Shown one piece after another: positions 25,901 to 38,389 of a stretch of 64,000 nucleotides of DNA. How positions within the stretch are numbered: position 1 is the first letter of the stretch; every line of letters starts with the position of its first letter. The position numbers and the translations under genes were made by a program. The stretch covers positions 19,550,547 through 19,614,546 of the forward strand of contig NC_081405.1 of NCBI RefSeq assembly GCF_030272615.1, given 5' to 3'. This DNA is from Cryptomeria japonica. Its lineage: Eukaryota > Streptophyta > Pinopsida > Cupressales > Cupressaceae. Below the pieces are notes generated by a model. It did not search any database. It saw only the letters and a list, made by a program, of their open reading frames with translations, and was not told the origin of the DNA.

Positions 25901-26105
25901 GACACCGACTTGGTCCTTTAGTATCAATTACCCCTTGGCATGGACAATTAATGCATTTAATGATTATTTGGTGAGATATTAAATAGTCAAGGAATTATTT
26001 ATAACAACCTTGAGGAGAGCCATAACAAGAATAGATCAACCACCTACTTGCTACTTGCAAGTCGCTGATGAAAAATCATGATATGAAAAGAAACTACTAT
26101 CAATA
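25901..26105 (+). mobile_element. LTR-F, second segment
   Basis: LTR-F continues here after the GACAC duplication and is cut again by solo LTR-B2 at 26106 (TSD CAATA). It resumes at 28013. Its 3' end was not found. Confidence 0.5.
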
Positions 26106-28012
26106 TGTAATGTCCCCTTCTCATTGATGCTCTTTCAGTGGTCCATTAGCCTATTCCTGAGACCCGTAGGCTAGGTGGAATGAGGAATCAGGGTCTAGCA
26201 TCGATGAAATGAGGACTTACTATTTTTAGTAAGTCAGGGAATGACCATTCTGGTGCCACTGTCCTACTGAGCCCTCCTTGCTTTGCCTCTAGACACGATG
26301 ATCATATTTTTCTAAGCATTAATTCTTGACTTACTATTTTTAGTAAGTGGCTGTGTGGCACAATTCTATTTTTGGCAGTAGATAGGGTTCTGATTCTGCA
26401 GCAATTCTGTGGTCGTCCGGGCTCAGTTTCATCCTGGTTGTGATAATAATCAGTACGGGAGACATTTGCGACATAATTAAATATTATTTCTTTATCCTAA
26501 AGTTAATATTTAATTAATCTATTTATTGGCTACTAGTTTATTAAATTTGGGATTAATGCCTATTTAATCCTAAGTTTGACGAAATTCAGGTGTACTATGG
26601 GATGAGAAATATTTTAGAAGGATATTATTTCACTTTTGCATCACCATTATGCGCCTAAGTGTTTAACGTGGGTCCTCCCCCTTCTTGGGCGTGAGTTTTG
26701 ACTTAGGAGAATGGGCGCTACACTTGGGTCCACATGTAAGTGGAATGAAATTCAAATGCAAGGCGTGGAATTTGGAGGGATGTCATTTGAATTTGAAGAA
26801 TGAAGTTATAAATATGAGGCTTGGGCTCCCATTTGCACCATCTTTGAAAATTGCATCGTTATGCTGCCGGTTTGGCTACTGAAAATCTGAGCTTCGAAGT
26901 TGGCTTCCTAGCTGAGTCTCAATTTCGTACTTGCAATATAGTACCTAGCTGTGCCCTTGTGTTCCCATTGCAGATTGGTTAATGAGTTGCAGAATTATGG
27001 AGTGATTGATGATGGATTTGACTATTTTTGGTTGCTGGTCGCGGGACTGCTGAAAGTGAAATTTGCTCATACCTCTCAACCAGGCGACTCCATCCATCTG
27101 GGTACCGGCTCATTCTTCCTTCTATGCCATGGCAATACATTGTGTGGGTTTTTAGCTATTTTGTTTGAGCATTGTTTTTATTAGACAAAATCGAAATTCC
27201 TAGTCTAGGCGTGGGTTTTCTATGTTGCACTGGGATGCGTGCAAAATAAAAATGGGCTTGTTTGGGTTGTGGCTTTGATTAGTTGTCATCACATTGGATG
27301 TACGGGAGGATCGGGATTGGTTTGAATCAATTCGGGTAAAAATTGAGTGAGTTATGAGTGTTTTGATATTTCCATGGGCTGCTGAAACTGTACTTTCAGC
27401 CTGCAGATCAGTGTAACAAAAAATTACAGTATTGTTGTTGAAATCTGCATTTTATCTTCTCATCTCATCTCTATATTGTAAGGTTGTTTCAGTAGTACTG
27501 ATCATCCCATTCTATTTGCTTTCATTTGTAATCCCCACTACATAAGTGGAAAAGGTTGGCTTGCCGCCTTCTCAGTTTTGTAATCAGTCCTCTCGCTGAA
27601 TAAGTGGTCGAGTGATATGTTCAATACCATGGTCCTCCCACTGAAATATGTGGTAGAGTGATTGTTTAATGTAATGTCCTCCCGCTGAAATACACGGTAG
27701 AGTGATTGAACTTTAATTTCTTGAAATTTTCCTTGGTCGGTTCACTGCGAAGAGTTTAGTTTCTATCCTGCTGGATAAGCAGAAGGGGCTGGCTTGCCGC
27801 CCATGCATTGTAATTTTCAGTTTGTTATTGATGCTAACGATCCCTGGAACACCGTATGCTCTCACCCTCCCAGTCTGGGCTCTCGGTGAACAAAAGGTGG
27901 AAGGGTTCCCTTTCAATTGTTTTGTTTATGCCTCTAACTTTAACGAGTTATTTGTTGTGGATGAATTGTTATTGGCCTGAAAAAATCAAAAAAAAATTAG
28001 TGGGATATTACA
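26106..28012 (+). mobile_element. Solo LTR-B2 (1907 bp, TSD CAATA)
   Basis: Starts TGTAATGTCCCCTTCTCATTG and ends GGGATATTACA, flanked by CAATA at 26101-26105 and 28013-28017. A TATA box (GTTATAAATATG) lies at about 26806, leaving about 1.2 kb of transcribed-type sequence. Two ACTTACTA-N4-TAGTAAGT motifs are at 26215-26234 and 26329-26348. It is an inverted relative of LTR-B1. It contains no element internal region. Confidence 0.9.
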
Positions 28013-28017
28013 CAATA

Positions 28018-28865
28018 CATCACTATTCTTCCTCACGTCCAAGCAATGCACTTGTAGTTCCAATTCTATGGTTAAATTTTACTTGATAAACGATTAAATA
28101 AAAAAAATAGGCACTATATAAGGGTTTCCGAGAGTTATTTTTCATGATTTAAACATGATTTCAACACCAAAAAGTTGTTGAAAATTGCAATCAATGAATT
28201 GCAATTTATTCGGTCAAAAAATCGCAACAGGGTTCAGTTTTATTAAAACCATGATTAATCATGATTTTTTCCGATTTTATGCTTCTATGGTATTGATGGC
28301 ATCTATCTACCTAGTTATTAAAGTGTATGTGTGCACTTGTCTGTAGTAAATAGTTGTAGCTAGTTTTTTGTAAGTATCATATATTTTTAGATTGTAACTA
28401 CTTCCTTTTTTGCATATGTTCAATATAATGTGATGCTCTCACCTTGAAAAAGCTCACCATTTTCCTTTAATCTCATTCTTTGGTTTTTACCAATATGCAC
28501 TAGTGGCATGTACCACATAAAGGGAAGTGAGTTTGAAGTTTCAATACAAATGTAAAAGCATGTATTGATGCATGTTAATATACATAGGAACATTTTTCTC
28601 AAACTTAAAACATGTCAAAGGGGTTGAGCTCAATTGATTAAATCATTGGGTTCTTATTATTGAGATCCAAGTTCAAATCCCCAAAATAATATCTTATATG
28701 GCAATCTAAGGTGTGACTCTTGGAATTCAATAGTTGGCTTCCATTATTAATCATCATGCCCCCATTTTCCATAATCTATGTTGTGGTCCAAAGTGCCCAT
28801 TTCATATCACTAGCATTCCTCCTTATCCAAACCTGTGTAAAAATTATTCCCATCCATCTATTTAG
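28018..28865. other. Interval after LTR-B2 holding LTR-F remainder and a SINE candidate
   Basis: The first part probably continues LTR-F (an ACTATATAAGGG motif at about 28113-28124 could be its TATA box). From about 28618 a tRNA-like promoter pair appears, listed separately. No protein-coding signature was seen. Confidence 0.4.
28618..28740 (+). mobile_element. tRNA-derived SINE-like sequence
   Basis: An A-box-like TGAGCTCAATTGATT (28625-28639) is followed 30 nt later by a B-box-like AGTTCAAATCC (28670-28680). Sequence and spacing fit an internal RNA polymerase III promoter derived from a tRNA. The 3' end and TSD are not clear, so the extent is approximate. It is not a tRNA gene: no cloverleaf can be built around it. 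Confidence 0.45.
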
Positions 28866-29828
28866 AACCCTGTTGATGTGCTTTTTATGCACATAACAAT
28901 ACAGAATAAATTACCAAAGTAATTTACCCTCTCTTGAATAAAATCACCTCAGATGCTAAGAATGAGATCAACTAAAATGATTCCAAGGTTTCTACATGGC
29001 AGGTCTTGACGAGTGGGTAAGTTCAGTGGTTGATGTGAATTGTTGTGTTTCACTTGGGGACTTACGCAAATGTTTGGACTATCATGAATGATGCAGAATA
29101 GGTTTGCTGACAACTTAAGATTTATCAATAAGGCTCTGGATTTACTTCTTACTAAAAAAAGGGGAAAAAGAATAGGGTTCAGGAAATCTATTCTAAACCT
29201 AAGAACGTAGGAAATGATGAATGGATCTAGTGGAATCAAACCAGGCAAGGTCTCACAATCAAATATTGACACAAGCTTAGTGCAATCATCTAAGGTATAC
29301 TTAAAGATTTTCAGACTATTACCATCAAACGTAGACACCATCCAAGTTGATGCTTGTCAACGGACGCGTAATAGTTGAAGTTATGCTTACTTAAATTCCA
29401 GTTGACCACACAAGGTGCACTTACCAACGACAAGAGGCTAGTGGTATGGATTAAGGATTCCACACAAATATACTCAACAAATCTTGCACTCAATCTAACA
29501 TACATGAAAATAAATTCTAATCTAAATTCTAATCTAACTTGGAGGAATTGAGAACCATGAATGCAAATACAACATTTGAAGAGCAAAATCACCAACAATT
29601 GAACAATGATTAGGATTCAAATAGCTGCAGCATATACCAACAATTCTACAAAAACTCTCCCTTACAAATGAGAGACAAGGGAGCATATATAGAGCCTCTT
29701 CCAAAAATGGATGGCCAAGATTGATCTAAGATCAACGGCCGAGATCATGCCAACAAAACCCTAGAATTGACCTAATTAGGGTTACATCAAAAATAGCGCC
29801 ACCAACATATGGCCCAATGAAAAGATAC

Positions 29829-32800
29829 CTAGTCATCATATAGAGAATCTTCTAGAAGATTCCTCCCTGCATCTCTCTCTCTCCTAGCATACTCCAAGAA
29901 TCTAGCCAATACTGAATCTGACTCATCCATGGAAATGCTAGGCAAGGTATCCTGTTGTAAATCAATCACGTCCAGTGAATCCGAGCAAGCATTCAAAGTG
30001 TTCTCCCATTCTGGCATGAGTTTCTGCGAACTATGAACATGAATCAACGAAGAGACCAAGTCATCAATCTGACTCTTCTGCAAAGAGTCCAACTGGCAAA
30101 AATCCATAAATTTCATCTTGTCTCTTAATTTAGCTAAGTGTAAACCACTAGCATCACTAACATCAACACCCAATAATTCCTCAATCGAGGCAAGGATCTT
30201 CATCTAAATGTCCTAAATTAATCCTTCCATCTCCATACAACTCGACTGGGCGTTCTCATAAGTTGATTTCTTCACGGTTAGGGAACAATACCAGCCATGG
30301 AAATCATATCTGTCTCCACTGTGCACAATGTTCTCGTTGACCAAGGTGGAACTAGGAATCTTCTTCACTGCCTGGAGGCATGGAATAGTCTTGTCTTGAA
30401 TAGGCCGGAATTCTTCCCAAACTCCCTCAAAATACTGGATTTTGAATATAAGCCCTGTTGTCCTATCATATGCATGAACAAACTAGGTAAGGAAATCATC
30501 TGCCTGCTTTCTTGTGCTTGCAATCCACTTTTCCACCTCCGAGTGTGTACCTCTCGCTACCTCACAGTGTGAATGAATTCCATGGTCAACTGCAATAGGG
30601 AAAATAAGGGTGGGATCTCCACGCCTTGTCCCTGCAATATACTCTCTGAGTCCAATATTTTCTTCTCTGTACCTTTCATTCTCCGCAACAGCTCTATCTA
30701 ACCTTGCATTGATTGCCTGGAGGTTGTCACCAATCTCCTAGAATTCCTGCTCTTGTGGATGTACGACCAAGGGCGACTGAAGTGATCTGGAAATCCATAG
30801 TAGCAGCAATGTCCGCTGTCACGCCTACAATAGGAACAACAATCTACGCAATCTGCATTCCTGTCTCATCTCTAGCTATGTGCGACAAAATCTCCACTCT
30901 CTTGGGCTCCTTCTTCTTAGCACTCCTAGCTAGGTAGCCATCAATATCATCAATAGGTTGTACCTCTATCATTTGTTTACTTTTCTCCATACTTCTCCTC
31001 AGCCATTCAGGAATAGCGGCCATCTCCATACCATCATCGAGACATACTTCTCGATCAAGTCCTTTCAATGCCGAGATAACATCCTCATTGTCATTAGATT
31101 ATCCCTGGTCCGATCATATACCTCATTTCCCAAACTAACTTCCAAAAGGACAGTAAGGGATTCCAGCTGATCATTATTCTCATCAGGAGGTGCAGATGTT
31201 GTTGTGGCATGGAATTCCTGAATATTCTCTGGTAGTATCACTGTGTTGGAACACTGCTGAGTCTCCTTATTCTGTTTTGTTACTTCAATCACCTCGATTG
31301 ATGAGACACTGGGAGGGGGTGAAGGAATGATAAGTGGAGTGATAGTCTTTTATTTCTTCTTCACATCCTCAATCTTCTTCCCTCTGGCCTTAACTTCTCT
31401 TGGCGTGTTCTTCCTTCTCTTGGGAGCTTGACTCTCTTCGTCTGCATGAATCCTGACATCACTGACAGTCCTCTGCTCATCCTCGGAAGTAGACTCTTCC
31501 GGCTTCATCCTTTCATAAGTGAAGGGAACACCCATGTCAACTAACTTATTCATCTATATATCTACCCATAGGCGGGAGAAATTCAAGAACTCTTTCATCA
31601 ATACATTCAAGTCGATCTCTTCTGACTCTGACCAATTAGGCAATAGGATTGCCTTCTTCATTTCACTCTCATATTGTGGATGTGTATGATCTCTATCATC
31701 TAATACCTGATCAGGAATGAGGAAAAGTCCACACTTCCTCATGAAATCTACTGACATTCTGAACCACATTCTTCTCTTTACTGCCTGCTCGTCCATCAGG
31801 TTAGCCCAATAATCTTCTATGTCAATCTTATGAGTGAACTTTTCTCCTCTGATCCTTCCGACCTTCTTGTCTGGATTGAATCTTTTTCTCTTCTTATACG
31901 TAGCAAATCGATAGAATGCAAGCTCCTCACTCGCAATGTTGGTGGCTATGGCGGACTGGCAAACCTCTGACGTCTTCCCAACTGAAATAGGGAATGTCAT
32001 TCCTGTCCTGTGATTCTCTCTCTGGATAACATCGAACTCTAGAAGCTGTCTCGCCACTTCCAACAATATCATTCTGTCGGTAGGATACCTAGGAAGTCTG
32101 TAGGGTTCGGATTGAAACCCATGAATCCTGAGGTATGTGAAAGTGGGAAACTGTATATACCACGATCCATATTTTTCTATTAACTCTGTTGCCTCCTTGG
32201 ACAATCTTCTGTGGATTCCACCTTGCAGCATCCATGTGATGTACATAGTGAATGCATCATTCACTTTCTTATAGTCTTCAATTCTATGCATGCTCAGTTG
32301 GGGGTAGCATTCATAACTCTTAAATTGTCCTTGCCCATTCCCGACTTCACATTTGCATATTAATCCTCTGTATGAAACAAACCGTGCAAGCAGGTACACC
32401 AGGTAAAAAGTCATGGCGAATGACTTGGACCGCTCTACATTCCTCAACTGAAAATCCAGATTGTCACTTATAATCTTGGACCAATTCACTAGTGTTCCTC
32501 TAAGACAATCCTAGATGAGGTAGAACATCCATCCATCAAATATTGCTCCCTACAACATCCCCATCACTTTGTTGAGTAGGAATATCAAATCACTATATTC
32601 CTCCTTAAAATCTATGCACATAATTGTCTTGGGAGCCTTGGAATGATGAGACCTAGGCTCAATCATCCACTCTTTGTTAATTAAATTCTTGCATACACCC
32701 ATCTTCTTTGTGTATCTGTCTGCATAATCCTCCTTGGTCACATCCTTCATGTCTGTTCCGCGTGGAATTCCGAACACCACAACAATGGCATCGTTAGCAA

Positions 32801-33131
32801 GGTAGGCGATGACAATGCCTTTAGGACTCTTGATCATTCTCGTGAGCGGATCGTAACATCATGCACATTCCAGGATAAGCTCACTACACTGTATGGACTG
32901 TGGAAATCCAGCGGCATGGAAAATGTCACTCTTAATAATGTTCGCATATGCTGGGGAAGGAACCTGATCTCTAACTCCGAACATCCGACGCTGCATCTGG
33001 TCGAAGTCTAGGAAATGCATGTTTGTATCAACGATCTCCTTCCATCTGGATGAAATCTTAAACTCTGGATAAAATCCAATCTCCAGCGTCTTCAATAGTT
33101 CTTTCCTTTCCTTATATCCTAACTTTGACAT
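29829..33131 (-). pseudogene. U3-borne long protein of E3 (about 1,100 codons, decayed); homologue of the E1 protein
   Basis: It opens at ATG 33131 (MSKLGYKERKELLKTLEIGF) and, apart from a shifted stretch at about 31068-30844, stays in one frame to a TAG at 29829. In-frame stops are at 32859 (TGA), 32550, about 32511, 31551 and about 30483 (TAG), and about 31350 (TAA), plus two near 30.2 kb. It aligns with the E1 protein in order: ILECA.CYDPLTRMIK with VLACAYHFDKETRTIK; IAYLANDAIVVVFGIPRG with IIRLDADTIEKVFRIPPT; VNWSKIISDNL with ISWGKVISDAL; FYLVYLLARF with SYLVYLAASL; LPRYPTDRMILLEVARQL with LPRYPTDKVILMELGRQI; and IPEWLRRSMEKSKQ with LPPWLSSFTPKRKK. The C-terminal part is charged and coiled-coil-like. 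It has no retrotransposon enzyme motifs. Function unknown. Confidence 0.75.
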
Positions 33132-34794
33132 CGCACCTGTATGAAGCTCGAAGTTAGACTCAGGAAAATATTCGTAATAAAATTCCTAACTTTCTAAAGA
33201 TTTAGTTAATTTAGAGCATGAAGTCAGGAAAATAATCCATACACTTGGTAATTTTTAGCAATTAAGTTCAAAGTGTGACAACACTAAGGCATGGGAGCCT
33301 TCCATAAAATTCATTTAATACCTCCTTATGCTTAGAAAATATGCAAGCTAAAATGCAAAAGAGTATACCGGATTAATGATGACTAAAGAAAAGTGTGAAA
33401 GGTTTGTGTTTCCACACAATGAATGTCTGAAGACACCTTCCGCAGTCAACAATGGAGGTCAAAATTCTGAAGACAACCTGAAAATCAGACTTTTAAAACA
33501 TGTTGTAATCTTCAGAAATGTGCATAATCTTGATAAAAATCAGCTCTAATGATCAAAACAATCATTTTCTAGAATGTAAGTATGGCTAATAAAATTTAGT
33601 TTTCTGAGGACAAGCCTGAAAATCGGATACTTCAGACTTACCAGCACCTTGCAAAGTGGTTTAAATCCCTGAAAATGATGAAAAATTACTAAGGAAACAA
33701 CCCCAAGCAAATTCGCCAAAACTGGTTAGGTGGCTGGAAATGAAAATTTCTGAGGACAACCGCCTAACAATGGAGTTTCAAACCTGCAACAGCGATAAAA
33801 TGGTCTAAAAAATGCACAGAAAACTCCCTTGAACACCTCCAAATGCTAAATGTTTAAGTTGGAATTGGCTGGGCAATAAAAACTTAAGTCTGAAAATTAA
33901 TGGCAGCCATTAATGGAGGTCAAAATCTGAAGCAAACCTCAGATCTGAAGCGAATCAGCAGGCTGGAAATGATGGCAGCCAACAAGCATGCACGAAAACC
34001 ATCAAAATGTGGCACCAAATCACCACCTTAGCAAAATCGAATTTTCCCAACTATGGCGTCAAACTGAAATTTGAAGATTGATGTCAATGGCCGCCTTGAT
34101 CTGCAGTAGCAAGGATGGCAGCAATCTAAAAAATTGCCCAAGTTGGGATTGGATACCCAAACACAAAAAAAAAATCGCCTTAGCAAAAATCGAAATTTTC
34201 AGAATTCTGAAAAATGTTGTAAATGGCAGCTTTGATCTATAGTATTGAAGGTTTGAACAGCAAGCAAAAATGGTGGAGGAAAAATCGCACAAGTCTCCAA
34301 ACATGAAATTGCCAATTTTCACCAAAAAATGCTAAAGTTTGAAAAAATCACCAAACTTAGCAAAATCGAAACTTTGAAACTGGTCTTTAATGGCAGCCAA
34401 GAGGAATAGATCAGCAAGCTGGAAAAAATGGAGGAAAATAAATCCTCAATCCTACATTTCACAAAAATGCCTTGCTAAAAAATTCGCCCAACTTGGAGAA
34501 AAATCGCTTTCATAGAGAGACCTGACAGAAATAATAATAAAATAATGCTAAGTCTCCTCTCATATACTTGTTTTCACCTCTCACTTTCACCACACAAGCA
34601 ATGTGGGATAAAACACTTGTATAAATACTTGCTTGGTGAAAACCTAACTTGCTTCTAGAAGGTTCAAATATTAAATAATTATTGCAAGTTATTAAATTTT
34701 GCTTTTAAATTTTAAATAATCATTAATAATTATTTAAAAGCAATTAAAAATGGGGCTTATTTATTAAAATATTGCAATTTAAATCAAAATTAAG

Positions 34795-35390
34795 CCTCCA
34801 GGGGAAAATCGATATAAGTTGGAATTGAAAAATCCCTTCAAAAATCATTAAAATGTCAAAATTCACCCCATAAGGAAAATTTGACCCATGCTTGGATAAA
34901 AATCCATGCATAACTTCATCAAAATGCACACAAAAAACCTCCCAAGGGAAAATCGATATGAGCTTGGACCAAAAGTCCACACAAAAATGCACTCTAGTTG
35001 CAAAAAATCACCCCCCAGGGGAAATTCAATATTAGTCTAGATAAAAATCCACACTCAAAACTCACTTAACTTGGAAAAATCCTCCCTAGTGGAATTTCGA
35101 CCTTAGTCTGGATGAAAATCCGGACAAAAATCCTTACAAAAGCTCTCAGGGGAAATTCGATCTCTGTCTGGATGGAAATCCGGACAAAAATCCTCACTTA
35201 GTTGCCACAAAAATCCTAGTGGAAAATCGACCCAGGCATGGAATCATCCTTGCATTCCAGTCCGCACCCCGGTGGAAAATCAATGGCAGTCTGGATAAAT
35301 CCTGACACTTAGCCAAATTTTAGCACTTCCAGGGGAAATTCAACCCAGGTATGGATAAACAGTGGGGGGAAATAGTAGCTAGTATGGATT
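34795..35390. repeat. Degenerate tandem array of 65-75 bp in E3
   Basis: Roughly nine units share a core of the form GGGGAAATTCGA...TCTGGATGAAAATCC. The best-conserved neighbours are at about 35030-35220. It occupies the same relative place, between the 5' end and the ORF, as the E1 array, with a different unit sequence. Confidence 0.7.
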
Positions 35391-35975
35391 TCAGGGGAAA
35401 CCCATGTGTGGTATGGATTTTGAGTGGGGGAATGGGTTGGGTAGTCTGGAATGTGAGGGGAAAAGCACCTCTAGCATGGAATTTGACCCTTCAACCCTTG
35501 GAATATGAATTTCTCTTAGGATTTTTCATTTTAACCACTCAAAATCACTTAGAAACATTAAATTTATACTGGACTTAGGCTAATTTTCCAAAAATATAAG
35601 CGAAACGCTAGGAAAATAATGGAATAAAGTGCAAAACCAACTTAAATAATACCTTAGGAGCGAGAAAATAACTCCAAAAGGTCTATGAATATCTTGGCAC
35701 TTTAAAACCACTGATGCGCGTATTTAAAAACACGTTAACGCTCAAATAGATCTACACTTAGACAAAACTTAGGATCATTAAAATATCAACTTTCGCAACT
35801 TGATCCTATGACTTCAAAAACCTTAGACGGCGCTAGGCATGATCAAAACTCCGAGACTCGAGCACGAGAAATGCAAAATTGCCCACTAAGAAGCCAAAAC
35901 CCTAACCTACAAAGTTGGCAAAGAGGGGGTCCCCATTAGCAATGGGGCGATGTGTGAAAAGGTCACAACAAACCC

Positions 35976-36658
35976 CAACATTTTGAAGTATAGTGGCATG
36001 GCCAATTTTCTAAGTCAGTGTAAGCCATTGGAGTCACAAAGCTTTCCTTCCCGACATGGCATTCCTCCCAAGTCTACTTTCTTCTATATTGCCATCAAAG
36101 TTTAAGACTTCCCCATTTAGACATACTTCACAACCATCCCCTGCCTTTGCTCTATTCTCCAATTGGTCTATCAAACTTGTTCATCTCATCATACCTCTCC
36201 TAAACCCCTCTCCTTCATAGTCCCTCGTTGGACATTCAAACTCAGTCTCACTAGCATGCCTCCCTTCGGAACCTTGATCCCTAACTTGTGGTATGAGTTG
36301 TACGGTATTACCAACACCCCAACTCCAACCATTCTCCCCATTTATCACTATTCATCCCACCTACCACCTAACACATCAATACATCGTAATGTTTATTCTT
36401 GAGACATTCTTTACTTCAAGGATGTAGCTCCACATGTACCCATTACAAGAGGTGAGTATACTACCCTAGGAACCATTAATGCAATAGTTAGGGTTTGTGG
36501 CGACAAATCTTCACACTATTTATGTTGGGAGTTGTTGCAAGTTTCAATTATCTTCTTCCATACCTTCCTAGCACCTCTTTGTACATGTGGATGCATATTA
36601 TAGGTGTGTTTCAAAGGAAAATGGTGTCGATTGGTATGGTTGCCCCCATTTGTGTACT
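35976..36658. other. Unassigned interval between E3 and LTR-A2
   Basis: C- and T-rich on the plus strand, with a 79-codon open stretch (36163-36402) that I do not recognise. It is probably the same old sequence as the part left of E3, which E3 split. No element ends are visible. Confidence 0.4.
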
Positions 36659-36663
36659 CTAAA

Positions 36664-38389
36664 TGTAATATCCCTTGGCTAATCTGACCCTGTTTTTGCT
36701 TATTTGAACAGCAAAGAATATTGTCAAACATTTGGCATACAATGTTTGAAGCCGCTGTAGTGAATTCTTTCTTTGTCTTCTTTGGGTTTGTAGGCTGCAA
36801 TTGAAGTTATGGAAAGCTTCTAACAATGCAAAGTTGTTATAGAAATGATATACTAGCTGTTTTAGACCTTTCCACACATATGTAATGACTGAAATTAACT
36901 AGTACAGCTAGTTGACATTAAGACAAACACTTGTCATGCATCCCAAAGTACACCTACAGCCATTAGGCATTTAAGCAAACAATTGGCATGAAAGCTAAAT
37001 GGCTGATCAATGTTGAATGTGGAATATGCAAATTATATCTCCATTAAACATATGCAACCTCCAAATATTTCATGATATAATCATAATAGAAAATGATGCA
37101 ATGAAGTAATGATTTTCTAATACAATGACCATAGATAGAAAACCTGGTATTTCAATGGCTGCCTTGATATATTGGTTTGATTCTCCTCATATGCAAATCC
37201 CTTGTCACATATATATAGCTGTTCAACCTCTCTAAATCCCCTTCTATAGAACTCCAACTACTGTAGCGCATTGTTCATGCGCACTGTTCACAGCACTGTA
37301 GCGCACTATTCACGGCACTGTTCACGCGCACTGTTCACGGCACTGTATCGCACTGTTCACGGCACTGTTCACGGCACTGTTCATTCTCACTGTTCACGCG
37401 CACTGTTCATGCGCACTGTAGCAGCAAGAACAAACTTGCAATCTGCTCTTAAAACCTTGAATAATTTGTTGCCAAATAAGGATGATTCACAACCAACTAT
37501 AAATGTTCTTCAACAATAAACTTCAAACCCTTGTAGAAAACTTCACCAATTTGCACAAATGAAAGAACTAAAGTATTCTTTCCCACAACTGCAATAATTC
37601 AGGTGTTATTTCACACCTTCAAAATTGCTATCAATAGGAAGTTTTCGTTTCCTATGATCAAAGAAGAAAATTGCGAAAGCCCTAGGCTCCACAATAAAAA
37701 TCAATCAAAATACTATTCATCAACTGGATGCCGAGAATGAACTCCTGCCTTTCCTTTTATTCTTTCCTTAAGAGAGCTCAAACACCTTCCTGGCCAATGT
37801 GGGATAAAAGATTTATTCCCACATTAAATTATTCACTTAACGCACTTTATTATATTAAAGTGACTTTATTATTATAAAGTTACTTTAGAACTTTATAATA
37901 ATATTAAAATATTAAATAAATCACTTAAGTCACTTAAACTTTAATATCTCTTGATGTACTTGTCTGATTGCTAAGCCGTCTGAGCCAGGAGTCGACTCTC
38001 CCTGTTCTCCATGTGATTGGATGCCTGTCTAAAAATAGAAACCCTGAATAGTGACTTACTATAAATAGTAAGTATGTGGAACTGAGTCTAGAAATAGCTG
38101 CAAAGGCCCAATCAAGGTCGACACTGCCAATAAGCTCTGCTCAGGTGTCTTTCTATTAATAGGAACCCTGACTCTCCCAAAATAGTAACTTACTATAAAT
38201 AGTAAGTGTGTCAATCTGAGTCAAAAAAACCTGTGCAAAGGCCAAAACCTGAATCCAGCTGAAGAGTAATGTCTCTAATCACCAAGTAACTGCCACACGA
38301 GGCCCTCTATCAATAATTGTTAGCCTACGAGGGTCAAATGATAGGCTAATTCTTACAAACTCTGATGCTCGCAAAATGGGGACATTACA
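36664..38389 (-). mobile_element. Solo LTR-A2 (1726 bp, TSD CTAAA)
   Basis: Minus-strand start TGTAATGTCCCCATTTTGCG at 38389 and end GGGATATTACA at 36664, with CTAAA at 36659-36663 and 38390-38394. A minus-strand TATA box (CTATATATATG) is at about 37209-37219. A CACTGTTCA/ACTGTAGCG array occupies 37261-37425. Palindromic ACTTACTATAAATAGTAAGT occurs at 38054-38073 and 38188-38207. It is almost identical to LTR-A3, so both are probably recent. Confidence 0.92.
37261..37425. repeat. CACTGTTCACGG / ACTGTAGCG short tandem block in LTR-A2
   Basis: About a dozen alternating units of CACTGTTCACG and CACTGTAGCG. LTR-A3 has a shorter version (46527-46665), which is the main length difference between the two copies. 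LTR-A1 keeps a diverged block near 945-1015. Confidence 0.8.

Larger units (their letters stand above)
28871..35970 (-). mobile_element. E3: E-type unit carrying a long ORF (7100 bp, TSD AACCC)
   Basis: Minus-strand start TGTTGTGACC at 35970 and end GCACATCAACA at 28871, with perfect AACCC duplications at 28866-28870 and 35971-35975. The layout matches E1: a leader of about 2.8 kb with a tandem array (34.8-35.4 kb), the long ORF (33131-29829), a TATA box (CTCTATATATGC, about 29684-29693) and about 820 nt to the end. The two ends share no similarity, so no LTR pair exists inside. Its first 45 bases match E0. Confidence 0.85.

Noticed and set aside
28625-28680. A true tRNA gene
   Set aside because: A- and B-box-like sequences are present, but acceptor and anticodon stems do not pair; better explained as a SINE head.
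36163-36402. 79-codon Pro/Ser/Thr-rich frame between E3 and LTR-A2
   Set aside because: Its composition follows the C/T-rich strand bias and neighbouring frames are full of stops; not claimed as a gene.
37271-37519. 82-codon frame rich in Thr-Val-His repeats
   Set aside because: It is the translation of the CACTGTTCA tandem block in LTR-A2, not a protein.
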